Shown here: piece after piece, positions 33,300 through 45,559 of the stretch
Layout: every line of letters begins with the position of its first letter
How positions within the stretch are numbered: the stretch's first letter is position 1
Source of the DNA: Odobenus rosmarus divergens
Taxonomy: Eukaryota; Chordata; Mammalia; Carnivora; Odobenidae
Assembly: GCF_000321225.1 (NCBI RefSeq)
Contig: NW_004452115.1
Coordinates: 142,115-206,114, forward strand
Length of the DNA stretch: 64,000 nucleotides
Reading direction: 5' to 3'
Program-made: the position numbers and the translations under genes
The notes under the pieces: model-generated
What the model was told of the DNA's origin: nothing
The model's database searches: none
The model's input: only the letters and a program-made list of their open reading frames with translations

Positions 33300-35930
33300 A
33301 ATTCAGTAGATGAGGTATTTTGCTATGTAACTGGGTTAATACAGCCTCAGGTGCGCAGCCCTGGGACAAGGTTATACATGTTCGTCTTCCCGAAGCTATA
33401 TTGATTATAGCTTTCAAAATCTAAAGGAACTGGTACATCTGGACATCTTTCAAAACACTGTACTGGTTTGGTATTGATGACCTAACTGGCCCAGAAAACA
33501 AGTGGCATATACATTGGAGGCACACCAGAGGGTAAGAGTTAACCAGTGAAGATTCAAGGGCCTGTCATTTTAGTGCAGTTCTTGGGAGTCTAGTGGGACA
33601 CACTAGAACATGGCCTCAAAGGATACCCCTTAACATGAAGAAAGAAGCACATTCCAGGACCAATAAGCCTTTTCAGGTTATAGAGGTAGCATATGCTACC
33701 CCTGGGAATGACATTCTGAATTATATACCGGATGACACAAAAGGCTGCCTGTATTGAGTGGTGCCCAGAGTTGGGAAGGACCCTGCTACTTGGGCCATAT
33801 GACCTGGCATATCCTAAGGTATTAGAGGTATCTGTGATGGAAGAAAAACATGTAGAACTAATGTCACATTCTAACAATCACAACCTAGATCTTTGGTGTT
33901 AAGACAAGGCCATGCCTTCTGTCTCAACTCTATAGCTTTGGAAAAATAGCAGAGTATGCTATTAGACCCAGTAGCACCTTATCCTGGGACACCAAGGGAC
34001 GGTGTGGCCAGAACGGTCTCTTCTGAGTAGAGGGCTGTCGAATTCCAGCCATTAATTCAGGTCAGCAGTAATCCATCATAAAATGGAAGCTATACATCCA
34101 GGATCAAACACAAGTAAGCTACAGTTATGTGGCGCAGCCTGCCGTGTCATCCACAAATGTCTCATGGATACTTCTCCAACTCACGCCTAGAGTCATATAA
34201 GGGATTTCTTATGATCAGCTTACAGAGGTAGAAAGATGGAGTTTGGGCCCAGATGGGTCATCCTATATGTGGCTACAAAGGACTGCTACTATATACAGCT
34301 CAACTCAGATACTGGAGAGAGAAAACCCTTCCAAGTAGGCAGAGCCTTGAGGGGTATACTTAGATACACACTTTGGAAAAAGATGTAACTTAGAGTTAAA
34401 TATGGAATCATGAATAGTGGCTAATAGTAGCAAATGGGGAAGCTGGAAGCAAAAAGGTTGAAAGATGAGGGGTAAAGAGGTCTGGGGAGGAGGTGTGTGG
34501 GTGTACATGTGGGAATAACACAGGAGGACCTTTGTATTAAGACCCACCAGAAAGCTTTTACCCTGGAGTAGACACTATAATAAGGTAGACAGAATGGTCC
34601 TGCCAGTTGAATCAACCAATCTCTTAATAGTGATCTTCATCCTTTCCCAGTAAGTACATGAGTGGAGTAGCCATGGTTACAGAGATGAAAGCTATCCTTG
34701 TGGCCCCAAAGGATTGACTCCCATTCACCAAAGCTGGACTAGTTATTCCTGCTGCCAAATATATAAAATGCCAGCAACAAAAACAAATCTTGAACCTCAG
34801 AATATGGCACCATCTTGACACCAACCTGTCATCTGGCAGTTTACTTGACAAGAATGGACCTAATTCTGGCTAGGTTTGCATTTTCTGTCAGCAGGGGCTT
34901 GGCCAGGACTACTATCCTAAGGCCAACAAGGTGTTTGATCCAGTGGCAGAGAACCTCGTAGGTCACATGAGAGCAACTTTCAGCAAAGTAGGGTAGCAGT
35001 AAGCACACAGCCGTGGGATTTACTGGCCATATTCTATACTGCAACATCCAGAGTGCCAGGTTTGAAGTGATAGGACAGCCTGCTAAAAGTATAGCTGAGA
35101 TCCCAGCTCAGAGATCATCCTGGAGGACTGTATGCTCTGTGATGGTACAAACTAAATCAACCATTATATGGTGCTTTATCACCCACAGGTAAAACACCTG
35201 GGCTCAGGAACCAATGGGTAAAAGCAAAAATGGCCCCATCTTTATCACTCCTAATGACCACATTTGGTCATGTGCAATTCTAGTTCTTGCAATTTTTGAG
35301 CTCTTTAGTTTTGCCAAGCCTGGTTATTAGAAAGGTAATGTTTCCTTAGGGGATATAGCAAGAGTCCTATGAGAGTTCAAGCTATGGCTAGCACCTAGTT
35401 GCTTCCATGCCCTCATGCAAAGAGATTAGCAAGCAAGAGTTTACCATCCTGGACCTGATGATTAGGAGGTGGTAGGGCTGCTCTTATAAAGTGGAGGCAT
35501 GGTATGTGTGGAACTCAGTTGGCCGCTTGGGCACCTATGGGCTTTCCCCTAAACTGATAGTAAAAGAGAGAGAGCAACACTGACCTGGGAAGGGCATGTG
35601 ACCAGAGGCAGACACCTGTCATGTCTTTCTGCCATCAAGGCATTGGCCTGCACTATTACCCTATAGTAGGGCAAATAACAAGGTCATCGGAGGAGCTAGG
35701 CAAGGGCCAGGGAAATCCTCTAATGGGAAGGAAATAATAAACATCACTTATGGTCTTGAGACTGGCTACAGCTGTGGGGCTATAGTTGATTCTAACTCTT
35801 CTGTTGCCCCTAGAGAAAGAAGCCCAGTAAGAACTTCTTCCAGAACTCAGGAGGCAAGTTCACTCAAGTAGCACATGGACTGAACACCAGAGAAAGCGCT
35901 GGTGCCGCCCGGATCCACTGCCCCCCTCCC
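33300..35930 (+). pseudogene. Decayed class III (ERV-L-like) pol
   Basis: Plus-strand fragments follow pol order. An RT catalytic block reads WFGIDDL, where the family has HYIDDIM (Asp-Asp in 33476-33481). Next comes a decayed KGPVI..QFLGV segment near 33557-33595, then an RNase H entry reading LLLGPYDLAYPKVLEVSV (33783-33836). An integrase N-terminal stretch lies at about 34640-34860, and an integrase C-terminal segment (HLGSGTNG...) at about 35190-35250. All are separated by stops and frame changes. ERV-L elements encode a dUTPase after integrase; I could not see one here. The ERV-L assignment is by recall of the family's protein pattern. Confidence 0.65.
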
Positions 35931-36360
35931 TGTCCCTATACACACTTCAGGGTTAAACACTCTTTATTCCCTCAGCTTCTGGAAATGTTGGCAGCTAATA
36001 GTGCTTGGCTGACTCTTAACTTCATCTTGCCTTGGCTGAAAAGAGCTGCCAGCGCAAGATCGCACTTGCTGCCAGAGCTAGCCTGTATTCAGTGACTGTT
36101 TGGCATGGGGACAAAAGTACCAGGACTTTTGTTCCACTTGAGGATGATTCTGAAAGGCCATCCAGGATCCAGAGTTATCTGCAGGATTGGCTAAGGGCCT
36201 TGTTGTGACTGCATCATAGCTCAACTTCCCCCTTGGCTCAATCCTGCTTCCTTACCCTCCCCAAGGGCATTGCTCCACAGAGCACTCCCCAGCAAACTTT
36301 CTACATTCAATTGTACATTTCAGACTGCTTTCTTGAGAAACTGACCTGCAACAGGTGTTA
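35930..36360 (+). repeat. ERV-L-type 3' LTR-like sequence
   Basis: The right end has the features of an ERV-L/MLT2-like LTR terminus: aacttcccccttggctca (36222), cctgcttccttaccctcccc (36243), agagcactccccagcaaact (36279), ctgctttcttgagaaactga (36323) and ctgcaaca. It follows the pol relic in the same orientation. The 5' boundary is approximate. Confidence 0.6.
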
Positions 36361-36422
36361 TGTGCACCTATTGTGTCCTATGATAAAAATAAACCCCTTA
36401 ATCTCAAAAGTGTCCACGTATT

Positions 36423-36623
36423 GGGCGCCTGGGTGGCTCAGTCGTTAAGCGTCTGCCTTCGGCTCAGGTCATGATCCCAGGGTCCTGGGATCGAGTCCCA
36501 CATCGGGCTCCCTGCTCCGCGGGAAGCCTGCTTCTCCCTCTCCCACTCCCCCTGCTTGTGTTCCTGCTCTCGCTGTCTCTCTCTGTCAAATAAATAAATA
36601 AAATCTTTAAAAAAAAAAAAAAA
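36423..36623 (+). mobile_element. CAN-SINE (tRNA-derived carnivore SINE), young
   Basis: Full-length carnivore SINE. The tRNA-related head gggcgcctgggtggctcagt has an A-box, and a B-box-like gatcgagtccc follows at about 36490. Then come the CT-rich segment, an AATAAA-containing end and an uninterrupted A-tail. An 11-bp perfect target-site duplication (GTCCACGTATT) flanks it at 36412-36422 and 36626-36636. Near-consensus sequence and an intact tail suggest a recent insertion. The subfamily pattern is typical of Caniformia. Confidence 0.96.
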
Positions 36624-36639
36624 GGGTCCACGTATTTTT

Positions 36640-37390
36640 CTACACTAAAAATTCAAGACTAATTAACAATGACTTTCACTATGCCACATACTAGGAAATA
36701 AAACTTTAAATGACCATTTCTAATAAAGGTTGAAAAATTTTATAACATCCAATTTTCAAGTGTTTCCGAAATGCATAGAATGAAATGATAAACTTGGAGG
36801 GCAAAACAGAGATAGAACCCAGAGGTTCCTGATGCTGAAAACCAAGACCTATAGAGGCACTTTGTTCTCACTAAAGTACTGTCTCAGGAACCCCTGTAAT
36901 TGCCTTCTAAGGAGCAAGTGCATAATGTGGCTCAGTACAGGAAAGTATTTGTTCTCCTTTGGTAACTTCGACCATGTCTAACATTTCTCCCTACCAGATT
37001 GCCATGCAAATCTGGGGCCGAAGACACAGCTTTATCCTCTGCCTTTCTGCTACCAATCTCAGCACAAATCCTATAGGCATCTCTGTGTACACACAACAGA
37101 AATGAGCGGACTCCTCATTGTCATCAGCCTCCTCTTCTATCCCAGCTCTTTTGCCCTATTCCATAGATAAAGAAACACTAATGGAGACTTATGGTTCCGT
37201 TTAGAAAAATACTTTCCATAAGCTAATCTGTATTCCTGAGGTGCAGATTTTGTCCTATTGAAGAGGCAGTCAAAATCCCAATCTGTCAAGATGACACAGA
37301 TTCCTGGCCTCTATCCCAGATGGCCTGATTGAGAATCTGAGCGTTCAGTCCGAGGTTCAAGTTTAGGTTCTCCTGGTTTGTTTCTGGAGT
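36640..37390. other. Unassigned intergenic stretch
   Basis: No repeat family or gene recognised. An octamer-like ATGCAAAT occurs at about 37004, which alone means little. Confidence 0.5.
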
Positions 37391-38362
37391 ACATGAAATA
37401 GAAGAACCATCACTTTAAGTGTGTGGCTACTGAAGTCTGTGTTGGTAGCTTTGTGGTCAACTAATGATGGAACAGACTTCCTTAAATGCCCTAAACTAAC
37501 AGGTCCCCTATCCTGTGCTGAGGGCTGTGTGTGTGCTTTGAGGCATGTCTTCAAGGTCTGGCAGGAAGCTGACAGCTCCACCTTGGCTTTCACCCTTGCC
37601 TCTGGCTAACCTTGAGATGCTGTAGGAGCAAGAGATTCTCTGACCCTCTCAGGTCTTTGCTGAGCAAGCCTACAACTCTGGGAACATGCACAGCTAGCTC
37701 TACGTGTGTGTGGCCCTCTAGATTCCCGAGAGTATGTTGGAGCTTTTCCAACCCCCTGATGGACCTGTCATTCCCCAGCTTTTTCCTTGTAAGTTTGTTG
37801 GTCCGTGTTTTGTTTACACCAACCATTATTGCCACCTCAGGCCATCTGCTGTTGAAAGATTGCTGAGGATAGTTACTTGAAAAATGCCCTTGGGAAAAGG
37901 CAGTTTGCAGAGAGGGAGGTCTGAGTCAGGTCAAATAAAGACAAGGTCTCTGAAGACTTCCAGGGAACTGCCAGACAGGCCAGATAAAGCCTATTCTCTG
38001 GAAGGTTGAGCTTTGAAGGCAGCACCAAGCCCTTTTTGACCCTCCAGTGCTAGGCTTCTATTTTTCCTAACGTGATTGTGAGGCTGTTGCTTTTTAGGGC
38101 TACCATGATCTAGGCAGAGGGGCATCGGAATAAGGCAAGTTAAATACCACCAGGTTTGCTGCTGTTACCAACATCCTGTCCTTGAATAAAAGTCTCCACA
38201 AATTGTCGCAAGTCTTTGACTAATTTTCAGAGTTGTCAACAAATTCACTTTTTGAGAAGTTTTTTGCTAGTGTTCTTGTTACTTTTGTAGAGGAGTGGAT
38301 TTTCAGAGGTCCTAATGTTCTAGAAGTGCTCTCCTGAGAAATTTTAAGAGCTAAATAAATGG
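37390..38362 (+). repeat. Possible old LTR or L1-related repeat, unclassified
   Basis: The text has the feel of an interspersed repeat: caccttggctttcacccttg (37580), a TTGAATAAAAGTCTCC stretch with a poly(A) signal (38182), and an ending with gaggagtggattttcagagg (38291). I cannot name the family. Opposing 75-84-codon frames exist on both strands but carry no motif. Confidence 0.35.
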
Positions 38363-39235
38363 AGATCTATACTGTGTTCATTAATTGATAGTCAATGTTA
38401 TTAAGCCTTCAGTTCTCCCCAAACCTATGGATCCTGTGAAATCCTAATCACAATTCCACCGGGGTTTTCTTATAGATATTAAAACTATTCTAAAGTTTAT
38501 ATAAAGATGTGAGAGACCTGAACTATCCAATGCCATCTTGAAAAAGGACAAACTTGGAGGACCAAACAGAGTTCAAGCCTTACTACAAAGTTCTGTAATT
38601 AAGATAGTGTAGTACTGGCATAAGGATCGACAAAGAAGTCAATGAAAATGAATTGAGATTCCAGAAATAAAGCCACACCTAATTGTAACTTGATTTTTGA
38701 CAAAGGCACCATGGTAGAAAATCTCCAACAAATGGTGCTAGAATTGCTAGACATCCACTTAGAAAAAAATGAACCTCCATTCCTGTCTCACAGCAGGTAG
38801 AACTTCAGATGGATTTATACAATTAACTAAAACTATAAAGCTTCTAGAAGAATTTAAGACTATACTTTTTTTGGTTTTGTTTTTGGAGATAAGTACTTGA
38901 GGATACTTTATTTTTGAACAGGACAACAGAATGCAATACCACTTAAAGAAAACATGAATAAATTAGAATACATCAAAATGGTATCTTTTGATAATATTTT
39001 TAAGAAAACAAATATGGTAGAAACTAGGAGAAATTACATGCCTGACATGTTTAAAAAAAAAAAAAAAAGTCCTGACAAAGGACTAATGTCCGGAATAAAG
39101 AATTCTCAAACTCAAGACTCAATAAAAACTCAGCAAAACATTGTAATAGAAACTTGGCAAAGCTATAGGAACAGCCAATGAGCACATCAGAAATGCTCAA
39201 AGTCATTAGTCACAAAGGAAATACAAATGAAGTCT
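38363..39235 (+). mobile_element. Old L1 ORF2 fragment
   Basis: Plus-strand decayed ORF2 text: actgtgttcattaattg, cagttctccccaaacc (38410), ggacaaacttggaggacc (38547), tactggcataaggat (38613), atggatttatacaattaact (38809), taatgtccggaataaagaat (39083) and gaaatgctcaaagtcattag (39190). Many stops and indels are present. The A-rich run at 39051-39068 is inside it. The next stretch of L1 sequence is found at 40185, so the two could be parts of one element split by other DNA, but the right-hand piece has its own candidate target-site duplication. Confidence 0.85.
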
Positions 39236-39239
39236 GAGT

Positions 39240-39900
39240 TACATACAGTGTGAAAACTTAAAGGCCTGTGTATTTCAAGTGTATTGCACTGTGCATTTTA
39301 ACTGAAGCTAAAATATGAAATGCCTTTTGATAATTTACATGAAGTGTTCAGAGGTAAAATAGGATTCCAAAAGTCAAAATGCATTAAAAATGTTGAATTA
39401 ATGGTAGATAAATGAAAATGTAGAATTTAGGTTGTGGACACAAGTGTTTGCTGTATTATCATTCTTGCAGTTTGTCTTTATCAATCTTGTAATAAAATGT
39501 CAGAAAACTATATGAAAGTGAAGAAATACAAATAAAGCCTGGGTTTCTTATTTGTGACTCTTTATATAGCCACAGTTGGGTTTTGGCTTACCATGTTTTT
39601 ATCTACTCTGTGTTCCTCTTGAAAATCAAAGTTGTGCTCCCCATAATCTGACACTCCAGATGGGTTCAATCTCCATCTTCCCCTTGATCCCTTGAAACTT
39701 GTGTCCAGGAGCAGTTACAGCTTTTCCTATCTAGGACTGCACCACCCTGGTGGCCACAGCCATGGCCTCACCTCCTGTCATCAGTTGATTGCCATTTCTT
39801 GGGGGCAGGGGGGAAAGGAAGACCTTCTACAAAAGCTCCACCTTCTCATGGGGGTTGCAGAGTGGCTAGGTCTGATAGATGGTAACTACACAGCATGGGA
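39240..39900. other. Unassigned intergenic stretch
   Basis: No gene or repeat family recognised. Confidence 0.5.
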
Positions 39901-39915
39901 CTTCCCCAGTGTCTT

Positions 39916-40089
39916 TTTTTTTTTCTTTTTTTAATATTTGACAGAGTGTACACAAGCAGGGGGAGCAGCAGAGAGAGAAGTGGGCTCTCCACTGAGTAGG
40001 GAGCCTGATGGTGGGCTGGATCCCAGGACCCTGGGATCATGACCTGAGCCAAAGGCAGATGCTTAACTGACTGAGCCACCCAGGCACTC
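39916..40089 (-). mobile_element. CAN-SINE, antisense, older and shorter
   Basis: Begins with a T-rich tail, then reads the reverse complement of a carnivore SINE: gacagagtgtacacaagcag, ccctgggatcatgacctgag (B-box side) and gctgagccacccaggca-type head. A perfect 15-bp target-site duplication (CTTCCCCAGTGTCTT) flanks it at 39901-39915 and 40090-40104. More diverged than the SINE at 36423. Confidence 0.94.
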
Positions 40090-40180
40090 CTTCCCCAGTG
40101 TCTTAACAGGAAGGATAGATATCCAGACTTGGAAGTATGAGAGTTACCACCCCACAGGCACACTTAAAGATGAATCACTT

Positions 40181-40923
40181 ATACAATAAGCTACCACCTC
40201 ACACTGGTTAGAATGGCTAAAATTAACAAGTCAAGAAACAGAAGTTGGCGAGGATATAGGGAAAGGGGAACCCTTTTACTATGTTGGTGGGAATTCAAGC
40301 TGATGCAGCCACTCTGGAAAACACTATGGAGGTTCCTCAAAGTTAAAAATAAAACTACCCTACAACCCAGCAACTGCACTACTAGGTATTTATCCAAAGA
40401 ATACAAAGTGTTTCGAAGGGGCACATATACCCCAATGTTTACAGCAGCCATGTCCACAATAGCCAAACAGTGGAAAGAACCCAGATGTCCATCGACAGAT
40501 GAATGAATTAAAGATGTGGTATAGATAAACAATGGAATATTACTCAGCCATCAAAAAAATGGTATCTTGACATTTACAAGGATATGGATGGAACTAGAGA
40601 GTATTATGCTAAGTGACATAAGTCGAAGACCAGTATCATATGATTTCACTCATGTGGAATTTAAGAAACAAAACAGATGAACATAGGGGAACAGAAGGAA
40701 AAATGAGATAAAAACAGGGAGGCAAACCATAAGTGACCCTAAACTATAGGAAACAGGGTTGCTGGAGGGGAGATGGGAGATGGGGTAACTGGGTGATGGG
40801 CATTAAGGAGGGCCCTTGTTGTGATGAGCACTGGGTGTTATATGCAACTGATGAATTATTAAATTCTACCCCTGAAACTAATAATTGCTACATGTTAACT
40901 ACATTTAATTTAAATTAAAAAAA
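40181..40923 (+). mobile_element. 5'-truncated carnivore L1 (ORF2 C-terminus and 3' UTR)
   Basis: Plus-strand ORF2 C-terminal text starts at about 40185 (taccacctcacactggttag). It continues through an open 97-codon stretch (40213-40506) with a [10 protein letters not shown] segment and CPSTDE, then the 3' UTR (ggcaaaccataagtgacc, gggtgatgggcattaaggag) and an A-tail. A candidate 8-bp target-site duplication AATCACTT is at 40173-40180 and 40924-40931. Confidence 0.9.
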
Positions 40924-40931
40924 AATCACTT

Positions 40932-42484
40932 GTATTTCTCTCCAATGTTTCTGTCAGACTCCTTGGACCCATATGCCTCTCTAAGGACCTCTCCTATGAT
41001 TAAACAACCTGCTATAAAGTTTTCTTGAAGCCATACCAGCTCAGTAATCCCCCCACCTGTGATTACTTTTCTTCCTTTCTCCTCCACTTCTTTCTCTCCA
41101 TTCCTCCTTCCTTGGGATTATTCCTCCAATGATGTGTTAGCTTATGCGCTCGAGAAAAAAGCCTGAGGCAAGTTGCAAGTGCTCCTATTTGCTTGTTCTG
41201 CAACTACATTTTCATTTTTGTTTACTTATCTTGTGTTCCTTAAACTCTACCATAGTTCTCTAGAACTGTGAGTTGAATATCTAAATAGACAACAAAATTA
41301 CCATAATTTTACAATAACATAATTGCAGTCACCCAAAGGAATACTACACACCCAATAGAAAACTTAGTATTTAGAACATGCAGAACTGACACTATATTTG
41401 ATTTTTATTACAAGTATGTATTTACATGTTGAAAAAGGAAGAAATAGTTTCCTTTACAATCTTAATGAAGATGTGTGCAAGATTGCCCTCAGCAGCAGAA
41501 ATGCAATAGCTGAAAGCCGAAACAATCCAAAAGTAAAAGTAGTAGATAAATTCTGTATGTCCTAAAATGAGAATTTCCAGACAAAATACAGGATGCCAAT
41601 CTAAGCTTTCAGGTAAACAAGATTTCTAAGTATAAACATCACAAATAGTGCACAGGACATACCAAAACTTGTTTATCTGAAATTCACATCTAACTGGGTG
41701 TCTTAAATGTTTGCTGAATCTGGGAACATACTGGAATACTACACAACAATGAAAATCAACAGACTCTAGCCACATGCTCAAAATGAATTGTTGAGCAAAA
41801 ATGTCTCTACACAAAACTTGGTCAGGGCTCAACGATAGTTTAAAAATCAAGATAGTGGTTAGTAGGCGAGGAATAAGAGGCTAGTGATCTAAGGGGACCT
41901 GAGAGGATCTTCTGCTGATAAGGTCTCTTGAATTAGGTGGGGGATATTGTTCCACAAAGATTTTTTATGTTGCTTTAAATCACAGAGCTGTGACAATTTT
42001 TGTGCTTTTCTGTATATATTACAACTCAGTAAAATGTCTTAAGTGAATAGTGATTACTCTGGATTGAATTTTTCTTTGTGCTTTTCTATCTTTTCAGTGT
42101 ATTCTTTTTTGACTTTGAACCTGAGAATTGGGCTACTTTTCTGTAATCAGAATTTACCAAAGTAATATTGTATATAATGATGGCACCTCTATCTTTGGAT
42201 GAATAAAAAAACCTATTCTGCTACAAAGTTTGGCTGTGAACTCTTTCAGATTTGGGAGAGGAGAGAACTTAAATATTTTAAGATAACTTCATTGTTAACT
42301 AACATTTTTTTTTTCCTCCCGATCTCCCACTATTTAGGATCTTGCCTTTTCTCCATTACTCAATTTTGAGTATTCAGGAAAGAAAAAAGCCAGTTTCTTC
42401 CTGGTGGGCTACATAAGTTTTAGAAACAGCAGGGATCTCCTTGAAGATTTGTCAAAAATAGGTTTAGAATCATGAACAACCTGT
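40932..42484. other. Unassigned, AT-rich intergenic stretch
   Basis: No gene, RNA or repeat family recognised. Several AATAAA-like words occur, as expected for AT-rich DNA. Confidence 0.5.
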
Positions 42485-42665
42485 CTCAGCACGGGTTCAG
42501 AGCCTGGAACTTTGGCAAAACAAAGTTTGAATCCAGGTCTGATCGTAACCACCTTGAGCAAGTTACTAAGGCCCCCAAGCTTTAATTCTCTCACTTAAAA
42601 TTCATTTATGTCTCCACCTAAGGAGTGACCTGCTTCACCCAGTGCCTGGCACAGAGGAAGCCTTC
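42485..42665 (+). repeat. MIR (ancient tRNA-derived SINE)
   Basis: Core phrases in order are gttcagagcctgg (42495), tttgaatccaggtctg (42526), ccttgagcaagttacta (42552), ttaattctctcactta and cagtgcctggcacagagga (42640). The order and orientation match the MIR consensus. Confidence 0.8.
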
Positions 42666-42669
42666 AGTT

Positions 42670-43860
42670 ATCAACATGATAAACCCACAATTGTCCTGAT
42701 GAAGTCTTGCGTTAAGGGCTCGCTCTTCAGCCTTGAACTTTCTGTGGACCTAGGTTTATGTGCCTGGCAGCATGCCAGATCAATTTACTTGCAGTTTCTT
42801 CCCTCCTTGACTTTTAGCAAAAAAACACTCCATGAAAGTGGGAGGTTGATGAAATTATGTAAGTTAAGATGGTTCCTTCCCCAAGCCCTCTGATTCCTTC
42901 CCAGAATAATCATATGAGAAGAGCTCTTTGTAAACTAGACCAGTGTCTTTGTCAATGTCCCAGAGCAATGACAACGAAATGCCTCAGCTAGAGGATGCTT
43001 ATCTTGTTGTAAAATAAGAGACCTGCTCTGCCCACGCCTCATCAAAAGGGCTGATTTCACTGTAATGCTGTATCACTTGGCTGCCCTCCAGGGTCTCCGA
43101 ACATGCTGGGAAGAAAAGAATGGAAGATGTGCATTATTTCATTGCTCAAGCTCCCATGAAACAGCAAAATGGCAGAAACAGCAGTCTGAGATGTTGGGGA
43201 TAATTGCTGTTTAATTCTAGATTTGATGTGTTAGCACCATACAAAAGGAATACGATGGGGTCTCATTTACAGCAAACTGTGTCACTGTGTGTATCGGGGG
43301 AATGTGTCGTCTGTGTGTATCCTTGCAAATTACATTTTTCCGCGTAAGCAGTAATCCTGCCAAACAATTACAATGTTTACAGAATCTGATGCAATCCATC
43401 TGTTGAAAAGACTTTTCTGTGTTTAGGCTGATAAAATATAAAACAGTTGAAGACTTAACAAAATCCATGGATCTTGATTTTGGGGGAGAGTGTCATGTTC
43501 TTTCTATGCTGCGCAATGACAATTGATGGTGGAAAGCTTCCAGAGGCTTCCTGGGTTCTCTCCAATTCTGTGGAATGGAGAAACAGCAACACTGTCAAGG
43601 CTCAACTGCCTTTCCTCATATACTACCTTCTTGCTGAGAACGGACACATAGTCAGGAGCACTCGCGATGCAAAGTGTTCAAAGTACATCGTTTCTTCCCT
43701 CTGCTGTCAATTCTTGCCTTACAGTTAAATTGGGGACAGGGTTAATAGTGATTTAAAGCATCTTGGTTGAATAGCCTTTCTCCCATGAGAGTTGGACTTT
43801 ACTACTGAGGTGAGCTGAAAGACAATGAACCAGATACTTTACAAATGTTAACTTTTTTGA
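42670..43860. other. Unique sequence, candidate conserved non-coding element
   Basis: No repeat recognised. The segment at about 43200-43470 is AT-rich and complex, with balanced low-repetition text and homeodomain-type words such as caattaca. This is the look of many mammalian conserved non-coding elements. It is an impression only, with no coding signal. Confidence 0.3.
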
Positions 43861-43864
43861 GACT

Positions 43865-44245
43865 TGGTTCCCCCCAGATGCAGACCCTGAGACAAAGATG
43901 TGATGTAAGTCGTTGACTTAGGAGGTATAGTGAGCACAGGCAGGGGAATGGAGAAGTGAAAGAGGGAATACAGTCAGTAGTGAATGTATTAAGCTAGCTA
44001 CCACAGTTGGTGGCTGGAGCTTAATCTCAGAATGGTATATCCCTCAGGATTTCCCCACTGAGAGGCAAGACAGCTGAGGCATTTACATCCACTCTCTCAG
44101 CCATCCTTAGTTGAGGACTGCTCCTGGGTGGTGGTCAGTCCCCACATCCGGCCCACCACGCATGTGGCAGCTACACAGCATTCTGGAAATAGCAGAGATG
44201 CAGTCGCTGGAAGCTGATTGGAACACAATAAAACCATCAATGCTG
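43865..44245 (-). repeat. Antisense LTR-like fragment (ERV-L/MaLR type)
   Basis: Begins with ggttccccccagatgcagac (43866), cctgagacaaagatgtg and gacttaggaggtatagtgag. This is the typical reversed 3' end of an ERV-L-type LTR (tttgtctcagggtctgc... on the other strand), followed by a purine-rich stretch. The boundaries are approximate. Confidence 0.55.
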
Positions 44246-44549
44246 AGGGATAAAGGTCGCACTGATGAAGTCTGCCTTACTCTGTTCCCATTTTAGAGGG
44301 AATATTAATACTGCCCATGCTATGTCAATATTTGAGGGTCCTATGGGCAGTAAAGCCTTAAGTGGGGAGTAGGACCAATAGGACTTGTCCTGAAGCAGTC
44401 TTGGTATGGCAAGCAACCAGTCTGTTCCCGGAGAAACATAGTGGTGGTATGTTGCTTCGATAAGGCTTATGGGGAGGAGGAATCTGAATATGATGGGGGA
44501 GGTACGACCTTCTCCCTTGAAGCTATGACTTTGAGTTCCCACTACCTAT

Positions 44550-44640
44550 TTCATATGCTTGTTAAGATTCTGACTTAAGATCCTATGACTGATAAGTGGT
44601 GAAGCCAAGATTCAAACACAAGTCCATCTGATAGGAGAAC
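44550..44640 (-). repeat. MIR-like fragment, antisense
   Basis: tgataagtggtgaagccaag, then attcaaacacaagtccatct, resembles the reversed MIR core ('agtaagtggcagagccaggattcgaaccc'). Short and decayed. Confidence 0.5.
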
Positions 44641-44668
44641 TCATGGCATAATTATTGCTTATGAAATA

Positions 44669-44880
44669 AAAGCAGTGGTTCTCAACCATGGTAGGGATGG
44701 CAACTGGGCTCCCCAGAAAACATTTGGCAATGGCTGGAGATAATTTTGGCTATCACAACTCAGAGGTATGTTACTGGCATCTGGTGAGTAGATGCAAACA
44801 TCCCACAATGAACAGAAGAGTGCCTTCAATAAAGAATTATCTGGTCCAAAATGTCAATGGTGTGAGGTTGGGAAAGGCTT
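44669..44880 (+). mobile_element. MER20 (hAT-Charlie DNA transposon remnant)
   Basis: Begins with the terminal CAGTGGTTCTCAACC (44672), then acatttggcaatggctggag (44720), ttggctatcacaact, ttactggcatctggtgagta (44770), aacatcccacaatgaacag and aaagaattatctggtccaaa (44831). It ends with a degenerate ggttgggaaa (44866). Length and landmark order fit the roughly 219-bp MER20 consensus. Confidence 0.85.
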
Positions 44881-45559
44881 CCCTAAAGGTTAAGGGCATG
44901 GGTCCTGGCCCTACTATCTACTAACAGTGTTACTATGGAGCCCAAAGGCCATCTCCTAATCTATCACGAAGAGAGGTAGGAATTACTTTATTGAGTCTCA
45001 CACTTCAGTGCCCATAACTTCAGGGAGAGCTGAAAATCGATTCCTCAGCCCCATAGATCTAAGTTATTCGAGGATAAGGCCCAAAAGTCTGTTATAAAAA
45101 GTACCCCCAGGTATTTGAAGTGGACCATACTTTGAGAAACTTCATTATACAGTGGTTTCCACAATTGATGAAAAACGGTTTATCATTTTAAGTATGTAAC
45201 ATGCTTTAAGGGACTCTAAATATAAGCTGCTATCATGACTACTTGTCTTGACTTCGCCAACAGAACCAGCCTTGGCAGAGAAGTGAGATCATCCAGAATG
45301 ATCAGATCGGGAAGTTGATAGAGGCAGACATCCTAGGCAGGGCTGTGGAAACACCAGATGTAATCTTACAGGGCTGTAAGATTAAATGCCCTGTCCTGAT
45401 GAATGGTTTTGTGACTACAGTAGACTGGGACTTCAGTTGCTGTATAAAATCTTAATGCGGTCTATAAAATGCTGGGAATAGGGTGTTCATCATAGCAAGA
45501 TTGTCTGATTTATTTCCATATCCTCAAAGCATAGCATGGTGTTTGCCATAGTCCAGATT

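Noticed and set aside
38363..40923. One single L1 interrupted by a 950-bp insertion
   Set aside because: The right piece has its own candidate target duplication (AATCACTT) and looks less decayed, so two insertions are more likely. This is not excluded.
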